From Hyphomicrobium sp. LHD-15 (GTDB taxonomy: Bacteria > Pseudomonadota > Alphaproteobacteria > Rhizobiales > Hyphomicrobiaceae): 64,000 bases of DNA. Each line of letters opens with the position of its first letter. Positions within the stretch are counted from its first letter, which is position 1. The stretch covers positions 62,001 through 126,000 of the forward strand of contig NZ_JAVIFT010000005.1 in NCBI RefSeq assembly GCF_031157355.1, read 5' to 3'. The position numbers were made by a program, and so were the translations under genes. Shown one piece after another: positions 19,091 through 28,648 of this stretch. Below the pieces are notes generated by a model. That model was not told the origin of the DNA. It saw nothing but the letters and a program-made list of their open reading frames with translations, and ran no database searches.

Positions 19091-19599
19091 GACGTGTGCC
19101 GCCCGAACGCCTGCGCGAGATGCATGAGCCTCAGACAGGCGCGCGCGGCATCGCCGCCTTTGCCGTCAGCCCCGCCGCGCGCGCGCGCCAAAGCCTGCGC
19201 TTCCGTATCCACGGTGAGAACAGCGTTACCGACGGGAATGTTGTGAAGGATTGCTGTTTCCATGACCCAGTGATTGGTGTTGTTGCACACGATGTCGTAG
19301 TGGGACGTCTCGCCCCGGACAACGCAGCCAAGAATGATGGCGCCGGCATAGACAGCCTTGCTTCCGCCGGTGAAAAGCCCAGCGGCGACAGCCTGCTTCA
19401 GCGCTTGCGGAATTTCGAGCGCACCCGGCACCGCCACGCGATCGTAGCCGACGCCCGCTGCATCGAGCACGGCCCGCGCGCCAGTGATGAGCTCGCTCGT
19501 GATTTCCTGATAATAGGGGGACTCGATGAGAAGCACACGCGCTGATCCACCAGCGTAGAGCTCCATATCGACGCGGGCGCGATTTTCCTGGCTGACCAT
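19087..19599 (-). CDS. ribH: 6,7-dimethyl-8-ribityllumazine synthase
   Basis: 170 residues; condenses the RibA/D pyrimidine product with the RibB product. Core motifs are YYQEITSELITGARAVL, VPGALEIPQALKQA, GCVVRGETSHYDIVCN and the active-site His in that segment, then PVGNAVLTVDTEAQALARA. The ATG at 19599 gives the usual length; the long in-frame upstream extension is antisense to ribBX and is rejected. It sits 5 bp after the ribBX stop. Confidence 0.95.
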   Translation of the reverse strand: MVSQENRARVDMELYAGGSARVLLIESPYYQEITSELITGARAVLDAAGVGYDRVAVPGALEIPQALKQAVAAGLFTGGSKAVYAGAIILGCVVRGETSHYDIVCNNTNHWVMETAILHNIPVGNAVLTVDTEAQALARARGGADGKGGDAARACLRLMHLAQAFGRHTS

Positions 19600-19604
19600 C
19601 TCGA

Positions 19605-20762
19605 CTACTCGATTGCCCGTGTGCCGACGATGCGAAGCCCGTAGGCTTCGAGTCCGACGTAGACGTCGGCGGGCGCGTTGGTGAGCAGCACCATGTCGCT
19701 CACCCCTAGCTCCCGCAGGATCTGCGATCCGACGCCGATTTCCACCTGCCTGCGGCCGCGCGCGGCTTTTTCGCCGGCCTCGGCTTTCGAACGTCGGCCG
19801 ACCCATTCGGAAACACTCTTCGGACCGAGATCGCGGATCAGCACGATGACACCACGCCCTTCGCGCTCGATGGCGCGCATGGCCTTGGCGACCAGTGCGC
19901 TGTCGCCCGCTTCGCCTCCGATGCCGAGCAGATCGCCGAGCACGTTGACCGCATGCACGCGCACCAGCACCGGTCCGCTGCGGTTCGAAATATCGCCCTT
20001 GATGAGCGCCAGATGCTCGACCGGCTCAACCGTCGTCGTGAACACGCGCAGATCGAACGAGCCTGCGATCGCGCTATCGACCTTCGTCTCCGCCACCTGC
20101 TTCACCAGCCGGTCGTGCTTGAGGCGATAGGCGATCAGATCCTCGATGGTGCCGATCTTGAGGTTATGGCGTTGCGCAAACGGAATGAGATCCGGCATCC
20201 GCGCCATGGTGCCGTCTTCGTTCATGATCTCGCAGATGACGGCGGCGGGATAAAGCCCGGCGAGACGCGCGAGATCGACGGAGGCTTCCGTATGGCCGGC
20301 ACGGATAAGAACGCCGCCCTCGCGCGCGACGAGCGGGAACACATGGCCCGGAGAAACGATATCGCTCGCCCCTTTGGTGGGGTCGATGGCGGTCGCGATG
20401 GTGCGGGCGCGGTCATGCGCCGAAATTCCCGTCGAGACGCCTTCGCGCGCCTCGATCGATTGCGTGAACGCGGTCCGCTCACGAGCAGCCTTGGTCCGCA
20501 CCATGAACTCGAGTCCCAGCTCCTGCGCGCGCGATTGCAGAAGCGTGAGGCAGATCAGTCCACGGCCATGCTTGGCCATGAAGTTGACGGCATCCGGCGT
20601 CGCCATCTGCGCCGGGATTACGAGATCGCCCTCGTTCTCGCGATGCTCCGCATCGACGAGAATGACCATGCGCCCATTGAGCATGTCATCGACGATCTCG
20701 GCTGTCGACGACAGGAAGCCGGCGATATCCGAATGTACGACTTTTCCGAGACCGGTGGTCAC
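19605..20762 (-). CDS. ribB: 3,4-DHBP synthase with degenerate GTP cyclohydrolase II domain (RibBX type)
   Basis: 385 residues. The N-terminal half is a complete DHBP synthase (DAEHRENEGDLV, HGRGLICL, GHTEASVDLARLAG, ICEIMNEDGTMAR), which makes 3,4-dihydroxybutanone-4-P from ribulose-5-P. The C-terminal half aligns with GTP cyclohydrolase II, but the segment that should carry the zinc cysteines (SECLTGDVFGSxRCDCG in typical RibA) reads VNVLGDLLGIGGEAGD, with none. That domain cannot be a normal GCHII, as in RibBX of bradyrhizobia. A separate RibA is expected elsewhere. GTG start overlapping ribE, with GGAG upstream. Confidence 0.92.
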   Translation of the reverse strand: MTTGLGKVVHSDIAGFLSSTAEIVDDMLNGRMVILVDAEHRENEGDLVIPAQMATPDAVNFMAKHGRGLICLTLLQSRAQELGLEFMVRTKAARERTAFTQSIEAREGVSTGISAHDRARTIATAIDPTKGASDIVSPGHVFPLVAREGGVLIRAGHTEASVDLARLAGLYPAAVICEIMNEDGTMARMPDLIPFAQRHNLKIGTIEDLIAYRLKHDRLVKQVAETKVDSAIAGSFDLRVFTTTVEPVEHLALIKGDISNRSGPVLVRVHAVNVLGDLLGIGGEAGDSALVAKAMRAIEREGRGVIVLIRDLGPKSVSEWVGRRSKAEAGEKAARGRRQVEIGVGSQILRELGVSDMVLLTNAPADVYVGLEAYGLRIVGTRAIE

Positions 20763-21352
20763 GTCCGAAACTCCATGATCCGCGCCACATAGCGCGCAAA
20801 GAGGTCGATTTCCACGTTGACCTCGTCGCCGGGCTTTTTGCGCCCCCAGGTCGTCTCGGTCAAGGTCACGGGGATAAGATTGACCCCGAAACGGTGACCG
20901 GCCACCTCGTTAACGGTGAGAGACGTCCCGTCGAGCGCAATCGAGCCCTTGGGTGCGGCATAGGGCGCCAGATGATGCGGCAGCTCGAGCAGAACCCGCA
21001 GGCTCTCACCATCGGGCTTGAGATCGACAATCCGCCCGACGCCGTCAACATGCCCAGACACGATGTGGCCGCCAAGCTCGTCGCCCGCCTTCAACGCCCG
21101 CTCGAGATTGATCCGCTTACCCACTTGCCAAGTCGCGAGCGTGGTCTTCGAAAGCGTCTCGTTCGAAACATCCACCGTGAACGCGGAGCCAGCCCCGTCG
21201 GCGCGCACCGTCACGACCGACAGGCAGCAGCCGTCGCAAGCAATCGAGGCCCCGTGCGCGATGCCGTCCGCCGGATAGCGCGACCGGATCGCGAACCGCC
21301 CGTCCTCGCGGCCGATCAGCTCGCCGACGTCCGTGATGATGCCTGTAAACAC
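20759..21352 (-). CDS. ribE: Riboflavin synthase alpha subunit
   Basis: 197 residues with the expected N-terminal FTGIITDVGEL and internal duplication (SIACDGCCLSVV / SIALDGTSLTVNEV), the two lumazine-binding barrels. It dismutates two 6,7-dimethyl-8-ribityllumazines to riboflavin. The GTG at 21352 is chosen because GGGAGCG lies ~8 nt upstream and the product starts exactly like family members. Cluster neighbour of ribD and ribBX. Confidence 0.95.
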   Translation of the reverse strand: MFTGIITDVGELIGREDGRFAIRSRYPADGIAHGASIACDGCCLSVVTVRADGAGSAFTVDVSNETLSKTTLATWQVGKRINLERALKAGDELGGHIVSGHVDGVGRIVDLKPDGESLRVLLELPHHLAPYAAPKGSIALDGTSLTVNEVAGHRFGVNLIPVTLTETTWGRKKPGDEVNVEIDLFARYVARIMEFRT

Positions 21353-21366
21353 GCTAACGCTCCCGC

Positions 21367-22500
21367 CTATGAATGTCTCGCCCGGACCCGGAGCAGCGAC
21401 AGGGTATCGGCTCCGACCCGCCGACGCGAGGCGAGCGCGAGATCTAGCCCCGGAGCAAGACCCGCGGCAAGGGCCGCAGCAGATGCGCCCTCGCCCGCCG
21501 CGCCTGCCGACATAGGACCGGCCTGGAACAGAGCCACCTCGTCCACGAGCCCCTCTGCCGCAAAGGCGCGCCAAAGGGAAGCCCCTCCTTCGACCAGCAC
21601 CCGCGTCACGCCCTCGGCGGCGAGCACCGTCAGCACGGCGCCGAGCAAGACACCGTCCGCACTCGGAAGTACGCGAAAAACCTTCACGCCCTGGGATTCA
21701 AGCTCTCCAACTTGAGCGGCGTCGGCCGCCTCCCCGGTAAACACCCAGGTCGGAACCGTCCGCGCCGTCTGCACGAGCTTGCTTTTGCGAGAAAGCGCGA
21801 GTGACCCCGAAATCACGACCCGCACCGGCGAGCGCGCCGCCAGTCCCGGCAACCGGCAGGTCAGATCGGGATCGTCGTCCCGCACCGTACCGCTGCCGAC
21901 CACGATGGCGTCGCACTTGGCCCGCAGCAGATGTCCCTGCGCCCGCGCCTCGGACCCGGTCACGAACAGAGGCGTGCCAGCCTTTCCGCGCGGCACCGCT
22001 CCGGCGGCGTCCAGCGCCATCTTGAGCTGCACGAACGGCCGGCGTTCGGTCACGCGCAGGATATGTCCGAGTGTCGCCCAGCGCGCCTCTTCGCCGAGAA
22101 GGCCGGTCTCGACCGTGAGGCCAGCCGCCCGAAGGCGCGCGATCCCGTCTCCCTTCACGCGCGGATCCGGATCGTCAACGCCGATCACGACGCGCCCGAT
22201 CCCGGCCGCAACGACGGCATCCGCACAGGGAGGTGTCTTGCCGTGATGCGCGCACGGCTCGAGCGTGACATAGAGGGTCGCACCGCGCGCCAGTGCACCT
22301 GCTCGCTTCAGCGCTTCCGTTTCGGCATGTGGCCGGCCGCCAGGCTGCGTCACGCCGCGTGCGATCAATTCGCCGGTCGCTTCGTCGGCGATCACCGCAC
22401 CCACCGACGGGTTGGGGGCGGTCGTGCCAAGCCCTCGCCGCGCCAGCATCAGCGCAATGCCCATCATGTGCTGATCGAACGGAGAAAAACTCACGACCAC
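21367..22500 (-). CDS. ribD: Riboflavin biosynthesis deaminase/reductase
   Basis: 377 residues. The N-terminal deaminase carries the zinc motif HAETEAL ... EPCAHHGKTPPC, and the C-terminal reductase shows GSGTVRDDDPDLTCR and RVLVEGGASLWRAF. It performs the second and third steps from GTP. It begins with GTG at 22500 (or 22494), 38 bp after nrdR, and ends 14 bp before the ribE start. The C-terminal ~35 residues are Ala/Gly-rich. Confidence 0.94.
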   Translation of the reverse strand: MVVSFSPFDQHMMGIALMLARRGLGTTAPNPSVGAVIADEATGELIARGVTQPGGRPHAETEALKRAGALARGATLYVTLEPCAHHGKTPPCADAVVAAGIGRVVIGVDDPDPRVKGDGIARLRAAGLTVETGLLGEEARWATLGHILRVTERRPFVQLKMALDAAGAVPRGKAGTPLFVTGSEARAQGHLLRAKCDAIVVGSGTVRDDDPDLTCRLPGLAARSPVRVVISGSLALSRKSKLVQTARTVPTWVFTGEAADAAQVGELESQGVKVFRVLPSADGVLLGAVLTVLAAEGVTRVLVEGGASLWRAFAAEGLVDEVALFQAGPMSAGAAGEGASAAALAAGLAPGLDLALASRRRVGADTLSLLRVRARHS

Positions 22501-22538
22501 CTACTCTTGCCGGCAGCCTGCTGCCCGGCAGCTGTCCC

Positions 22539-23030
22539 TCAAAGCTTCTTCGAAATCCGCTGAACCTCGTCGCCGCCGTCGTCGCGCGCAATCTCGCCGA
22601 GCACTTCCTGGAAATCGGCGGCTTCGCGAAAATCGCGATAGACGGACGCAAATCGCACATAGGCAACGGGATCGAGAGCGCGCAGCCCTTCCATCACATA
22701 GGCACCGATCGTGGACGATGCGATCTCCGTCTCGCCCGCGCTTTCGAGCTGGCGCACGATGCCCGATACCATGCGGTCGACCCGCTCCATCTCGATCGGA
22801 CGCTTCCGGAGCGCCACCTCGACCGACTTCTGCAGCTTGTCGCGATCGAAAGGCACCTTGCGGCCCGAGCGCTTGACGACGATCAACTCGCGCAGCTGCA
22901 CGCGCTCGAACGTCGTGAAACGTCCGCCGCAATCGGGGCATACGCGCCGCCGCCGGATCGCGGCGTTCTCTTCTGTCGGCCGGCTGTCCTTCACCTGCGT
23001 CTCCTCGCAGGAGCAATACGGACAACGCAT
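22539..23030 (-). CDS. nrdR: Transcriptional repressor NrdR
   Basis: 163 residues. The zinc ribbon [20 protein letters not shown] ... [17 protein letters not shown] is followed by an ATP-cone domain ([28 protein letters not shown]). NrdR senses ATP/dATP and represses ribonucleotide reductase genes by binding paired ~16-bp boxes. It heads the rib-nusB-thiL operon. A plausible target, nrdJ with tandem boxes, lies ~13 kb away in the same window. Confidence 0.96.
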   Translation of the reverse strand: MRCPYCSCEETQVKDSRPTEENAAIRRRRVCPDCGGRFTTFERVQLRELIVVKRSGRKVPFDRDKLQKSVEVALRKRPIEMERVDRMVSGIVRQLESAGETEIASSTIGAYVMEGLRALDPVAYVRFASVYRDFREAADFQEVLGEIARDDGGDEVQRISKKL

Positions 23031-23053
23031 CGATGCGGTCTCCCGAAATGAAA

Positions 23054-23080
23054 GGCGCCGGAGCGATACGCTCCGGCGCC
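23054..23080 (-). terminator. Rho-independent terminator after glyA
   Basis: A perfect 12-bp stem GGCGCCGGAGCG / CGCTCCGGCGCC with an ATA loop, flanked on the minus-strand exit side by TTTCATTTC and on the other side by CTTTTC. It ends glyA transcription ~25 bp before the nrdR start and could work in both directions. Confidence 0.82.
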
Positions 23081-23223
23081 CTTTTCTTAAACCAGGACCC
23101 GTCTCATGTCAGAACGGATCGTCCGCCACGCGGCACCCCGTCCCCAAGAAGAAGGTGTCCCCCCAAAAAATTGGGGTCGAACGGCTCTGTTCGGCGGCTG
23201 CCGGCAGGGCCATTCGCCTCAGA

Positions 23224-24504
23224 TCACGAGTAGATCGGGAAGCGCTTGCAAAGCGCAGTCGCCTCTTCCTTGATCTTGGCTTCAACCGCCGCGTTGCCCG
23301 CTTCGCCGTTCTTGGCGAGGCCTTCCAGCACTTCGGCGATCATGCGGCCGATGTCGCGGAACTCGGCTTCGCCGAAACCGCGCGTCGTGCCGGCCGGTGC
23401 GCCGAGACGGATGCCCGAGGTCACCATCGGCTTCTCCGGATCGAACGGAACGCCGTTCTTGTTGCAGGTGATGTGCGCACGACCCATCGACTTCTCGGAG
23501 ATGTTGCCGGTGAGCTTCTTCGGACGCAGGTCGACGAGGATGAGGTGCGTGTCGGTGCCGCCCGAAACCAGCGCGAAGCCGGCGTTGACCAGCACTTCGC
23601 CCATGGCCTTCGCGTTGACGATGACCTGCTTGGCGTAGGTCTTGAATTCCGGCGTCAGGATCTCGCCGAACGCCACGGCCTTGCCGGCGATGACATGCAT
23701 CAGCGGACCGCCCTGGATGCCCGGGAAGATCGCCGAGTTGATCTTCTTCGCGATGTCCTCGTCGTTGGTGAGGATCATGCCGCCACGCGGACCGCGCAGC
23801 GTTTTGTGCGTCGTGGTGGTCACGACATGCGCATGCGGGAACGGCGAGGGATGCTCACCAGCGGCCACGAGACCAGCGAAGTGCGCCATGTCGACCATCA
23901 GATGCGCGCCGACCTCGTCCGCGATCGCGCGGAACGCAGCGAAATCGAACTGACGCGGATAGGCGGAACCACCGGCGATGATGATGCGCGGCTTCTCGGC
24001 CTTGGCGATCTCGCGCACCTTGTTCATGTCGATCCGGTGCGTATCGGGCTCGACCTGATAGTGAACAGCCTTGAACCACTTGCCCGACTGGTTGACCGTC
24101 GCACCGTGCGTGAGATGGCCGCCGTGGGCGAGGTTGAGACCGAGGATCGTGTCGCCGGGCTTGGCGAGCGCATTGAACACGCCCTGGTTGGCCTGCGAGC
24201 CCGAGTTGGGCTGCACGTTGGCGAAGCCGCAGCCGAAAATCTTCTTGGCGCGCTCGATCGCGAGGTCTTCGACGATGTCGACATACTGGCAGCCGCCGTA
24301 ATAGCGCTTGCCCGGATAGCCCTCGGCGTACTTGTTGGTCAGCACACTGCCGGCCGCATCGAGAACCGCCCGCGAGACGATGTTTTCCGACGCGATGAGC
24401 TCGATCTCGTACTGCTGGCGCCCGAGCTCCTTGTCGATCGCCGACGCGACCTCCGGATCGGTCTCGGCAAGCGGAGATTTGAAGAAGCGGGCTGTATTCG
24501 ACAT
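23224..24504 (-). CDS. glyA: Serine hydroxymethyltransferase
   Basis: 426 residues; a PLP enzyme interconverting serine and glycine with tetrahydrofolate. Typical blocks are [28 protein letters not shown] and [18 protein letters not shown], which contains the PLP lysine. GAGGAAACGTC precedes the ATG. It stands apart from nrdR by a terminator. In a serine-cycle methylotroph this enzyme would also be the entry point for C1 units, but no other serine-cycle gene is in the window. Confidence 0.97.
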   Translation of the reverse strand: MSNTARFFKSPLAETDPEVASAIDKELGRQQYEIELIASENIVSRAVLDAAGSVLTNKYAEGYPGKRYYGGCQYVDIVEDLAIERAKKIFGCGFANVQPNSGSQANQGVFNALAKPGDTILGLNLAHGGHLTHGATVNQSGKWFKAVHYQVEPDTHRIDMNKVREIAKAEKPRIIIAGGSAYPRQFDFAAFRAIADEVGAHLMVDMAHFAGLVAAGEHPSPFPHAHVVTTTTHKTLRGPRGGMILTNDEDIAKKINSAIFPGIQGGPLMHVIAGKAVAFGEILTPEFKTYAKQVIVNAKAMGEVLVNAGFALVSGGTDTHLILVDLRPKKLTGNISEKSMGRAHITCNKNGVPFDPEKPMVTSGIRLGAPAGTTRGFGEAEFRDIGRMIAEVLEGLAKNGEAGNAAVEAKIKEEATALCKRFPIYS

Positions 24505-24721
24505 GACGTTTCCTCGTGTGTCGGCTGAGATTCTGAATGGGGCGGGGGCAATAACACTGAAATTATTGGCGAAATCGGATCCGCCCTAAGGCGTGTTCCT
24601 TATATCGACGAAAGTCTAATCGTGCCACAGCCAACGCGCGCGAAAGCCCCTTACCACGCGCCTAGCGAAAGCAACAAGTCAGTCGCCGTCGCACCCAGTC
24701 TTCTGTGCGGCGCAACATAAA

Positions 24722-24766
24722 CGCGTGAGCGTTCGCCCCGGGCAAAACCTGCCCGGAGCCCACGCG
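24722..24766 (-). terminator. Stem-loop downstream of hemA
   Basis: Nested stems CGCGTG/CACGCG (24722-24727, 24761-24766) and CCGGGC/GCCCGG (24738-24743, 24751-24756), 16 bp beyond the hemA stop. No clear T-tract follows, so termination is only probable. Confidence 0.45.
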
Positions 24767-24781
24767 GCTGAGAAAGGAAGA

Positions 24782-26017
24782 CTATTCGGCGGCGAGCTTG
24801 CCGGTCCGTCCGATGGCTGCCGGGCAAGCCGCCCACAGCGCACGCAGCGCTTCGGTCAGCTCGTCCATCTGGGCGTCCGTGTGGTGCGGACCCGGCGTCA
24901 GCCGGATGCGCTCGGTACCGCGCGGCACGGTCGGATAGTTGATCGGCTGCACGTAGATGCCGTGCTTGTCGAGGAGACGATCGGTGACCTCTTTGCAGTG
25001 AACCGGATCGCCGATCAGAACCGGCACGATGTGGCTCTGGTTCTGGAACACCGGCAGGCCAGCCGCCATCAGCCGCGTCTTGAGGGCGCGCGCACGCTCC
25101 TGGTGGCGCGCACGCTCGAGCGAGCTGATCTTGAGGTGACGGATACTGGCAACCGCACCGGCCGCGATGGCCGGGGCGAGCGAAGTCGTGAAGATGAAGC
25201 CGGGAGCAAACGAGCGGATCGCGTCGCAGAGGTCGCGCGTGCCGGCGATGTAGCCACCCATCACGCCGAAGCCCTTGGCCAGCGTCCCGTTGATGATATC
25301 GACGCGATGCATCACGCCGTCACGCTCGGCAATGCCGCCGCCGCGCGGACCGTACATGCCGACCGCGTGCACTTCGTCGAGATAGGTCAGCGCGCCATAC
25401 TTCTCGGCGAGATCGCAGATCGCCGAGATCGGCGCGATATGCCCGTCCATCGAGTAGACGCTCTCGAACGCGATGATTTTCGGCGCGCCTTCGGGCGCCT
25501 GCTTCAGCTTCGCTTCAAGATCGGAAACGTCGTTGTGACGGAAAATCCGCTTCTCGCAATTGCCATGGCGGATACCCTCGATCATCGAGGCGTGGTTCTT
25601 CTCGTCGGAAAAGATGATGCAGCCCGGCAGCAGCTTGGCGAGCGTCGAGAGCGTCGCATCGTTGGCGACATAGGCCGACGTGAAAAGGAGCGCCTGCTCC
25701 TTGCCGTGCAGATCCGCAAGCTCCTGCTCAAGCTCGACATGATAGTGGGTAGTGCCGGAGATATTGCGCGTGCCGCCAGAGCCGGCGCCGACGGTATCGA
25801 TCGCCTCGTGCATGGCGGCGACCACTTTGGGATGCTGGCCCATGCCGAGATAGTCGTTCGAGCACCAGACGACGATCGGCTTAGCGCCGTGCTCGGTCAT
25901 GTGCTCGGCATCTGGGAAAGCACCGCGGCGGCGCTTCACGTCGGCGAACACGCGATAACGACCTTCCCGCCGGATCGCATCAAGGGAAGCCTTGAAGTGC
26001 TTCGCGTAGTCAACCAT
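24782..26017 (-). CDS. hemA: 5-aminolevulinate synthase
   Basis: 411 residues; makes 5-aminolevulinate from glycine and succinyl-CoA (the C4 or Shemin route, characteristic of alphaproteobacteria). Motifs: [59 protein letters not shown], and the PLP-lysine region [14 protein letters not shown] perfect FNR/FixK-type palindrome lies 290 bp upstream. hemB is in the same window but not linked. Confidence 0.97.
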   Translation of the reverse strand: MVDYAKHFKASLDAIRREGRYRVFADVKRRRGAFPDAEHMTEHGAKPIVVWCSNDYLGMGQHPKVVAAMHEAIDTVGAGSGGTRNISGTTHYHVELEQELADLHGKEQALLFTSAYVANDATLSTLAKLLPGCIIFSDEKNHASMIEGIRHGNCEKRIFRHNDVSDLEAKLKQAPEGAPKIIAFESVYSMDGHIAPISAICDLAEKYGALTYLDEVHAVGMYGPRGGGIAERDGVMHRVDIINGTLAKGFGVMGGYIAGTRDLCDAIRSFAPGFIFTTSLAPAIAAGAVASIRHLKISSLERARHQERARALKTRLMAAGLPVFQNQSHIVPVLIGDPVHCKEVTDRLLDKHGIYVQPINYPTVPRGTERIRLTPGPHHTDAQMDELTEALRALWAACPAAIGRTGKLAAE

Positions 26018-26306
26018 CGACGTTTCCCCGAACCCTTTGTTCTTCAGTCCGCCGCTCTTTTAGAACGCTTCTAGAAACTGTGAAACAGTTTTTCAGACAG
26101 GAAGCAAGATCAAAAGCGGCAGTCTGGTTTTGAGGCTAGCATCCCTTGCAGAATGTAACAGTGCAACAGCGTAAATGTCGCGCCCGGACGAGCTTATTGG
26201 GCAGATTCGGAAACAACGAACTAACAAGTCCGCCCCCGTCTCTCCCAAGCGAAGCAAGTCGCCCGTCGACGTTCCGTTATGGTGCAGCACAGCAAGAAGA
26301 AGCGCA

Positions 26307-26320
26307 TTGACCTAGGTCAA
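26307..26320. promoter_or_regulatory. FNR/FixK-type palindrome upstream of hemA
   Basis: TTGACCTAGGTCAA is a perfect 14-bp inverted repeat matching TTGA-N6-TCAA, the binding pattern of FNR/FixK-family regulators. It is 287 bp from the hemA start, in the 357-bp gap (26018-26374) between hemA and the L,D-transpeptidase gene. Since that gene reads toward hemA on the same strand and ends at 26375, hemA is the only gene this site can precede. The distance requires a promoter well upstream of hemA. Confidence 0.5.
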
Positions 26321-26374
26321 CGCTTAGGGGCGGACACAGTCAAAGTTGTGACTATCCAGCGAGAGGCGCGCACC

Positions 26375-27667
26375 TCAATAGGAGGTCGCGATTTCCGCTA
26401 CGCCGTCCCGATTATAAAGATCGCGGCGGAACTGGATGGTGCCGTCCTGAGTGGCCCAGGCGGTGATGTAAACAAAATGCAGCGCCACCGGGGTTGCGAG
26501 CCGGACGTCCTTGCGTTCGCCGGTCTTTTTCATATCGGCGACCCGGTCCTGCTCCCAGCCGTCATTCTGGGCAACGAGCCAATACGCCAGACGCTCGATG
26601 TTGAAGACGCGGATGCAGCCCGAGCTCGCGGCCCGGAAGTTCCGGCCAAAAAGCCCTTCCGAGGGACTGTCGTGCATGTAAACGGACTCACCCGAGGCGA
26701 AGTTGATCTTGACGAAGCCGAGCGGATTGTCCTTCCCCGGCGGCTGCCGGTACGAATAGGACTTGGGCGCCGAGGAACTCCAATCGATCGTCGCCGGGTC
26801 GACTTTCTTGCCGTTGCTGTAGGCCTCGATGCCGGTCTTGATCAGGACGTTCTCGCCCTTGGCCTGCATCTCGCGACCCTGGGGAATGAGGTCTTTCTGG
26901 ATCACCGTCGGCGGCAGGCGCCAGGTCGGGTTGAAATTCAGCTCCGTAATCGTCGAACGCAGGAGCGGCGTGGGCCGGTCCACTTTGCCGACCACACCCG
27001 TATGGCGCGAGATCACCTTGTTGAGCGCGACCGCCTCGACCTGGGCAGCCGGAATGTTCACCATCACATACTTGCGCTGCGCCTTCACGATCGGCGCCAG
27101 CTCGCCGAGCCGCTTGAGATTGGTCTTGAGCTGCTTCAGCCGATCCTCGGCGGTCACGTTGAGGGCCGCGATCGTCGGCTTGTCGAGACGTCCGTTCGGC
27201 GTCAGGCCGTTGGTCGACTGATAGGCCTTGAGGGCTTCGACCAGCCTGTCGTCGAGCGTATCCCCGCCTGCCGAGCCCGCGTCGAGTTCACCCGATGCGA
27301 TCAGCCGATCGCGCAATTCGACGATCGCGAAATGCTGCTCGCCGGGCTTCACGACAGCGTCGGGAACGCTTTTCCAGCCCCCGGCTGCGACGATCTCCGT
27401 GTAGCGCGTGATCGCAGTCTGCGTGGCCTCGATGTTGGCGGCGGCCAGCGTCGGGAAGCCGGGCGGTGGGTTGCGCTCGAGTTCCTTGAGCTGCTCGCGC
27501 TCCGACGCAGGGTCGCTCGCTCCGCCGCCGGATCCACCAACCGGGCCGAACGTGAGCCAGTTGTCGTTTGCGCGCGCGTCACGAGGGGAAACAACTGCGC
27601 CGACCATCAAAAGCGCCAGAGCCCCGATCGCCAGGTGGCACGTGCCGAGTTTGAACGGTGTCGTCAT
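26375..27667 (-). CDS. ldtP: L,D-transpeptidase, LdtP-like
   Basis: 430 residues. A signal peptide (LAIGALALLMVGAVVSPRDARA) precedes a PGB-like segment (DDRLVEALKAYQSTNGLTPNGRLD), the scaffold domain and the YkuD block HDSPSEGLFGRNFRAASSGCIRVFN with its catalytic Cys. It is a close architectural paralogue of 16010-17362. The MarR-type ldtR gene lies directly upstream on the same strand, the arrangement described for ldtR/ldtP in rhizobia and Liberibacter. The ATG at 27667 has GGGGGGA upstream; a longer frame reaching 27862 is Cys-rich and lacks a signal peptide at its start. Confidence 0.87.
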   Translation of the reverse strand: MTTPFKLGTCHLAIGALALLMVGAVVSPRDARANDNWLTFGPVGGSGGGASDPASEREQLKELERNPPPGFPTLAAANIEATQTAITRYTEIVAAGGWKSVPDAVVKPGEQHFAIVELRDRLIASGELDAGSAGGDTLDDRLVEALKAYQSTNGLTPNGRLDKPTIAALNVTAEDRLKQLKTNLKRLGELAPIVKAQRKYVMVNIPAAQVEAVALNKVISRHTGVVGKVDRPTPLLRSTITELNFNPTWRLPPTVIQKDLIPQGREMQAKGENVLIKTGIEAYSNGKKVDPATIDWSSSAPKSYSYRQPPGKDNPLGFVKINFASGESVYMHDSPSEGLFGRNFRAASSGCIRVFNIERLAYWLVAQNDGWEQDRVADMKKTGERKDVRLATPVALHFVYITAWATQDGTIQFRRDLYNRDGVAEIATSY

Positions 27668-27992
27668 GAAGTCCCCCCGCGAGCTTTTGCCCGCCAGCTT
27701 TTTGATTGCGCCGCACGCAAGCACGCTTGTCTCGCGCGCCCTCGCACCGACGAAAGGGAAACCGCAAACAGCCGCCCCCAATTCTCGAAACGAGGAGAAC
27801 GCGGATTTGCGCGGACAATCGCATAATCCGCATTCGCCCAAAAGGCCCGCTCCGCAAGCCACCGCCTTGGTGGTGCCGGCTGGCCACGAATTGGGCCCAA
27901 AACAGCAAAGGGACGCGCCCCCGGCACGCCCCTTTGCACAGTTTCTTCGATGTCGCCTCCGCTACCCCACCCGGAGACGTCCGTGTCTTTCC
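27668..27992. promoter_or_regulatory. ldtR-ldtP intergenic region
   Basis: 325 bp upstream of ldtP. It contains an inverted pair GCGGATT (27801-27807) / AATCCGC (27825-27831) in a locally AT-richer patch, a possible regulator site. No gene is supported. Confidence 0.35.
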
Positions 27993-28505
27993 CTAGAGGC
28001 GGAACCGGATCTGGTCGGTCCAGAACCGCTCGAGACGGCCAAGTGCCTTGTTGAGTCCCTTGAGCTCGTCGCCGGAAACCTGCGCGACGGTCTCGACCGA
28101 GCCGAGCTGGCGCTGATAGAGGCGATGCACGACCTCGGAAGCCTGACGGCCCTTGGCGGAAAGCGAAACGCGCACGCTGCGCTTGTCGCTCTCGCTGCGC
28201 TCGTAGTCGATGTAGCCCATCTCGACGAGCTTCTTGAGATTGTACGACACGTTCGAGCCCATGTAGTAGCCGCGGCTCTTGAGTTCGCCGGCGGTCAGCT
28301 CGTTGTCGCCCATGTTGTAGAGGAGCAATGCCTGGACGGCGTTGAGGTCCGAACTACCGGTGCGATCGAACTCGTCCTTGATCACATCGAGCAGCAGCCG
28401 ATGCAGGCGCTCGATCATGTGAAGGCTTTGGACATACTCGGAACGTAGATTGGGATCCTGCGTTTCGGGCGCGCTCCTGCGCGCCGCATTCATAGCGGTA
28501 CTCAT
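27993..28505 (-). CDS. ldtR: MarR-family regulator LdtR
   Basis: 170 residues with a MarR winged helix: LNAVQALLLYNMGDNELTAGELKSRGYYMGSNVSYNLKKLVEMGYIDYERSESDKRSVRVSLSAKG. The GYYMGSNVSYNLKKL recognition helix and its place before an L,D-transpeptidase match LdtR, described in Sinorhizobium and Ca. Liberibacter as a ligand-responsive regulator of ldtP and stress tolerance. The ATG at 28505 follows a typical leader of disordered N-terminal residues. Confidence 0.85.
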   Translation of the reverse strand: MSTAMNAARRSAPETQDPNLRSEYVQSLHMIERLHRLLLDVIKDEFDRTGSSDLNAVQALLLYNMGDNELTAGELKSRGYYMGSNVSYNLKKLVEMGYIDYERSESDKRSVRVSLSAKGRQASEVVHRLYQRQLGSVETVAQVSGDELKGLNKALGRLERFWTDQIRFRL

Positions 28506-28648
28506 ACCCTGCCTCGCTGACTAACCTGTTTGACGCGACCGTTTTCCGGTTCTGATCACAGGCTAAGCGAGACCGATAAAAATTAGCTCAATTATCGCGG
28601 TAAATTCCGGGTAAAATTGCGTTCCGTTCGCGCACGCAATAGCCCATC

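Noticed and set aside
23161-23176. CCCCAA-AAAA-TTGGGG inverted pair taken as the glyA terminator
   Set aside because: A much stronger terminator hairpin lies at 23054-23080; this one has a short stem and no T-tract in the right place.
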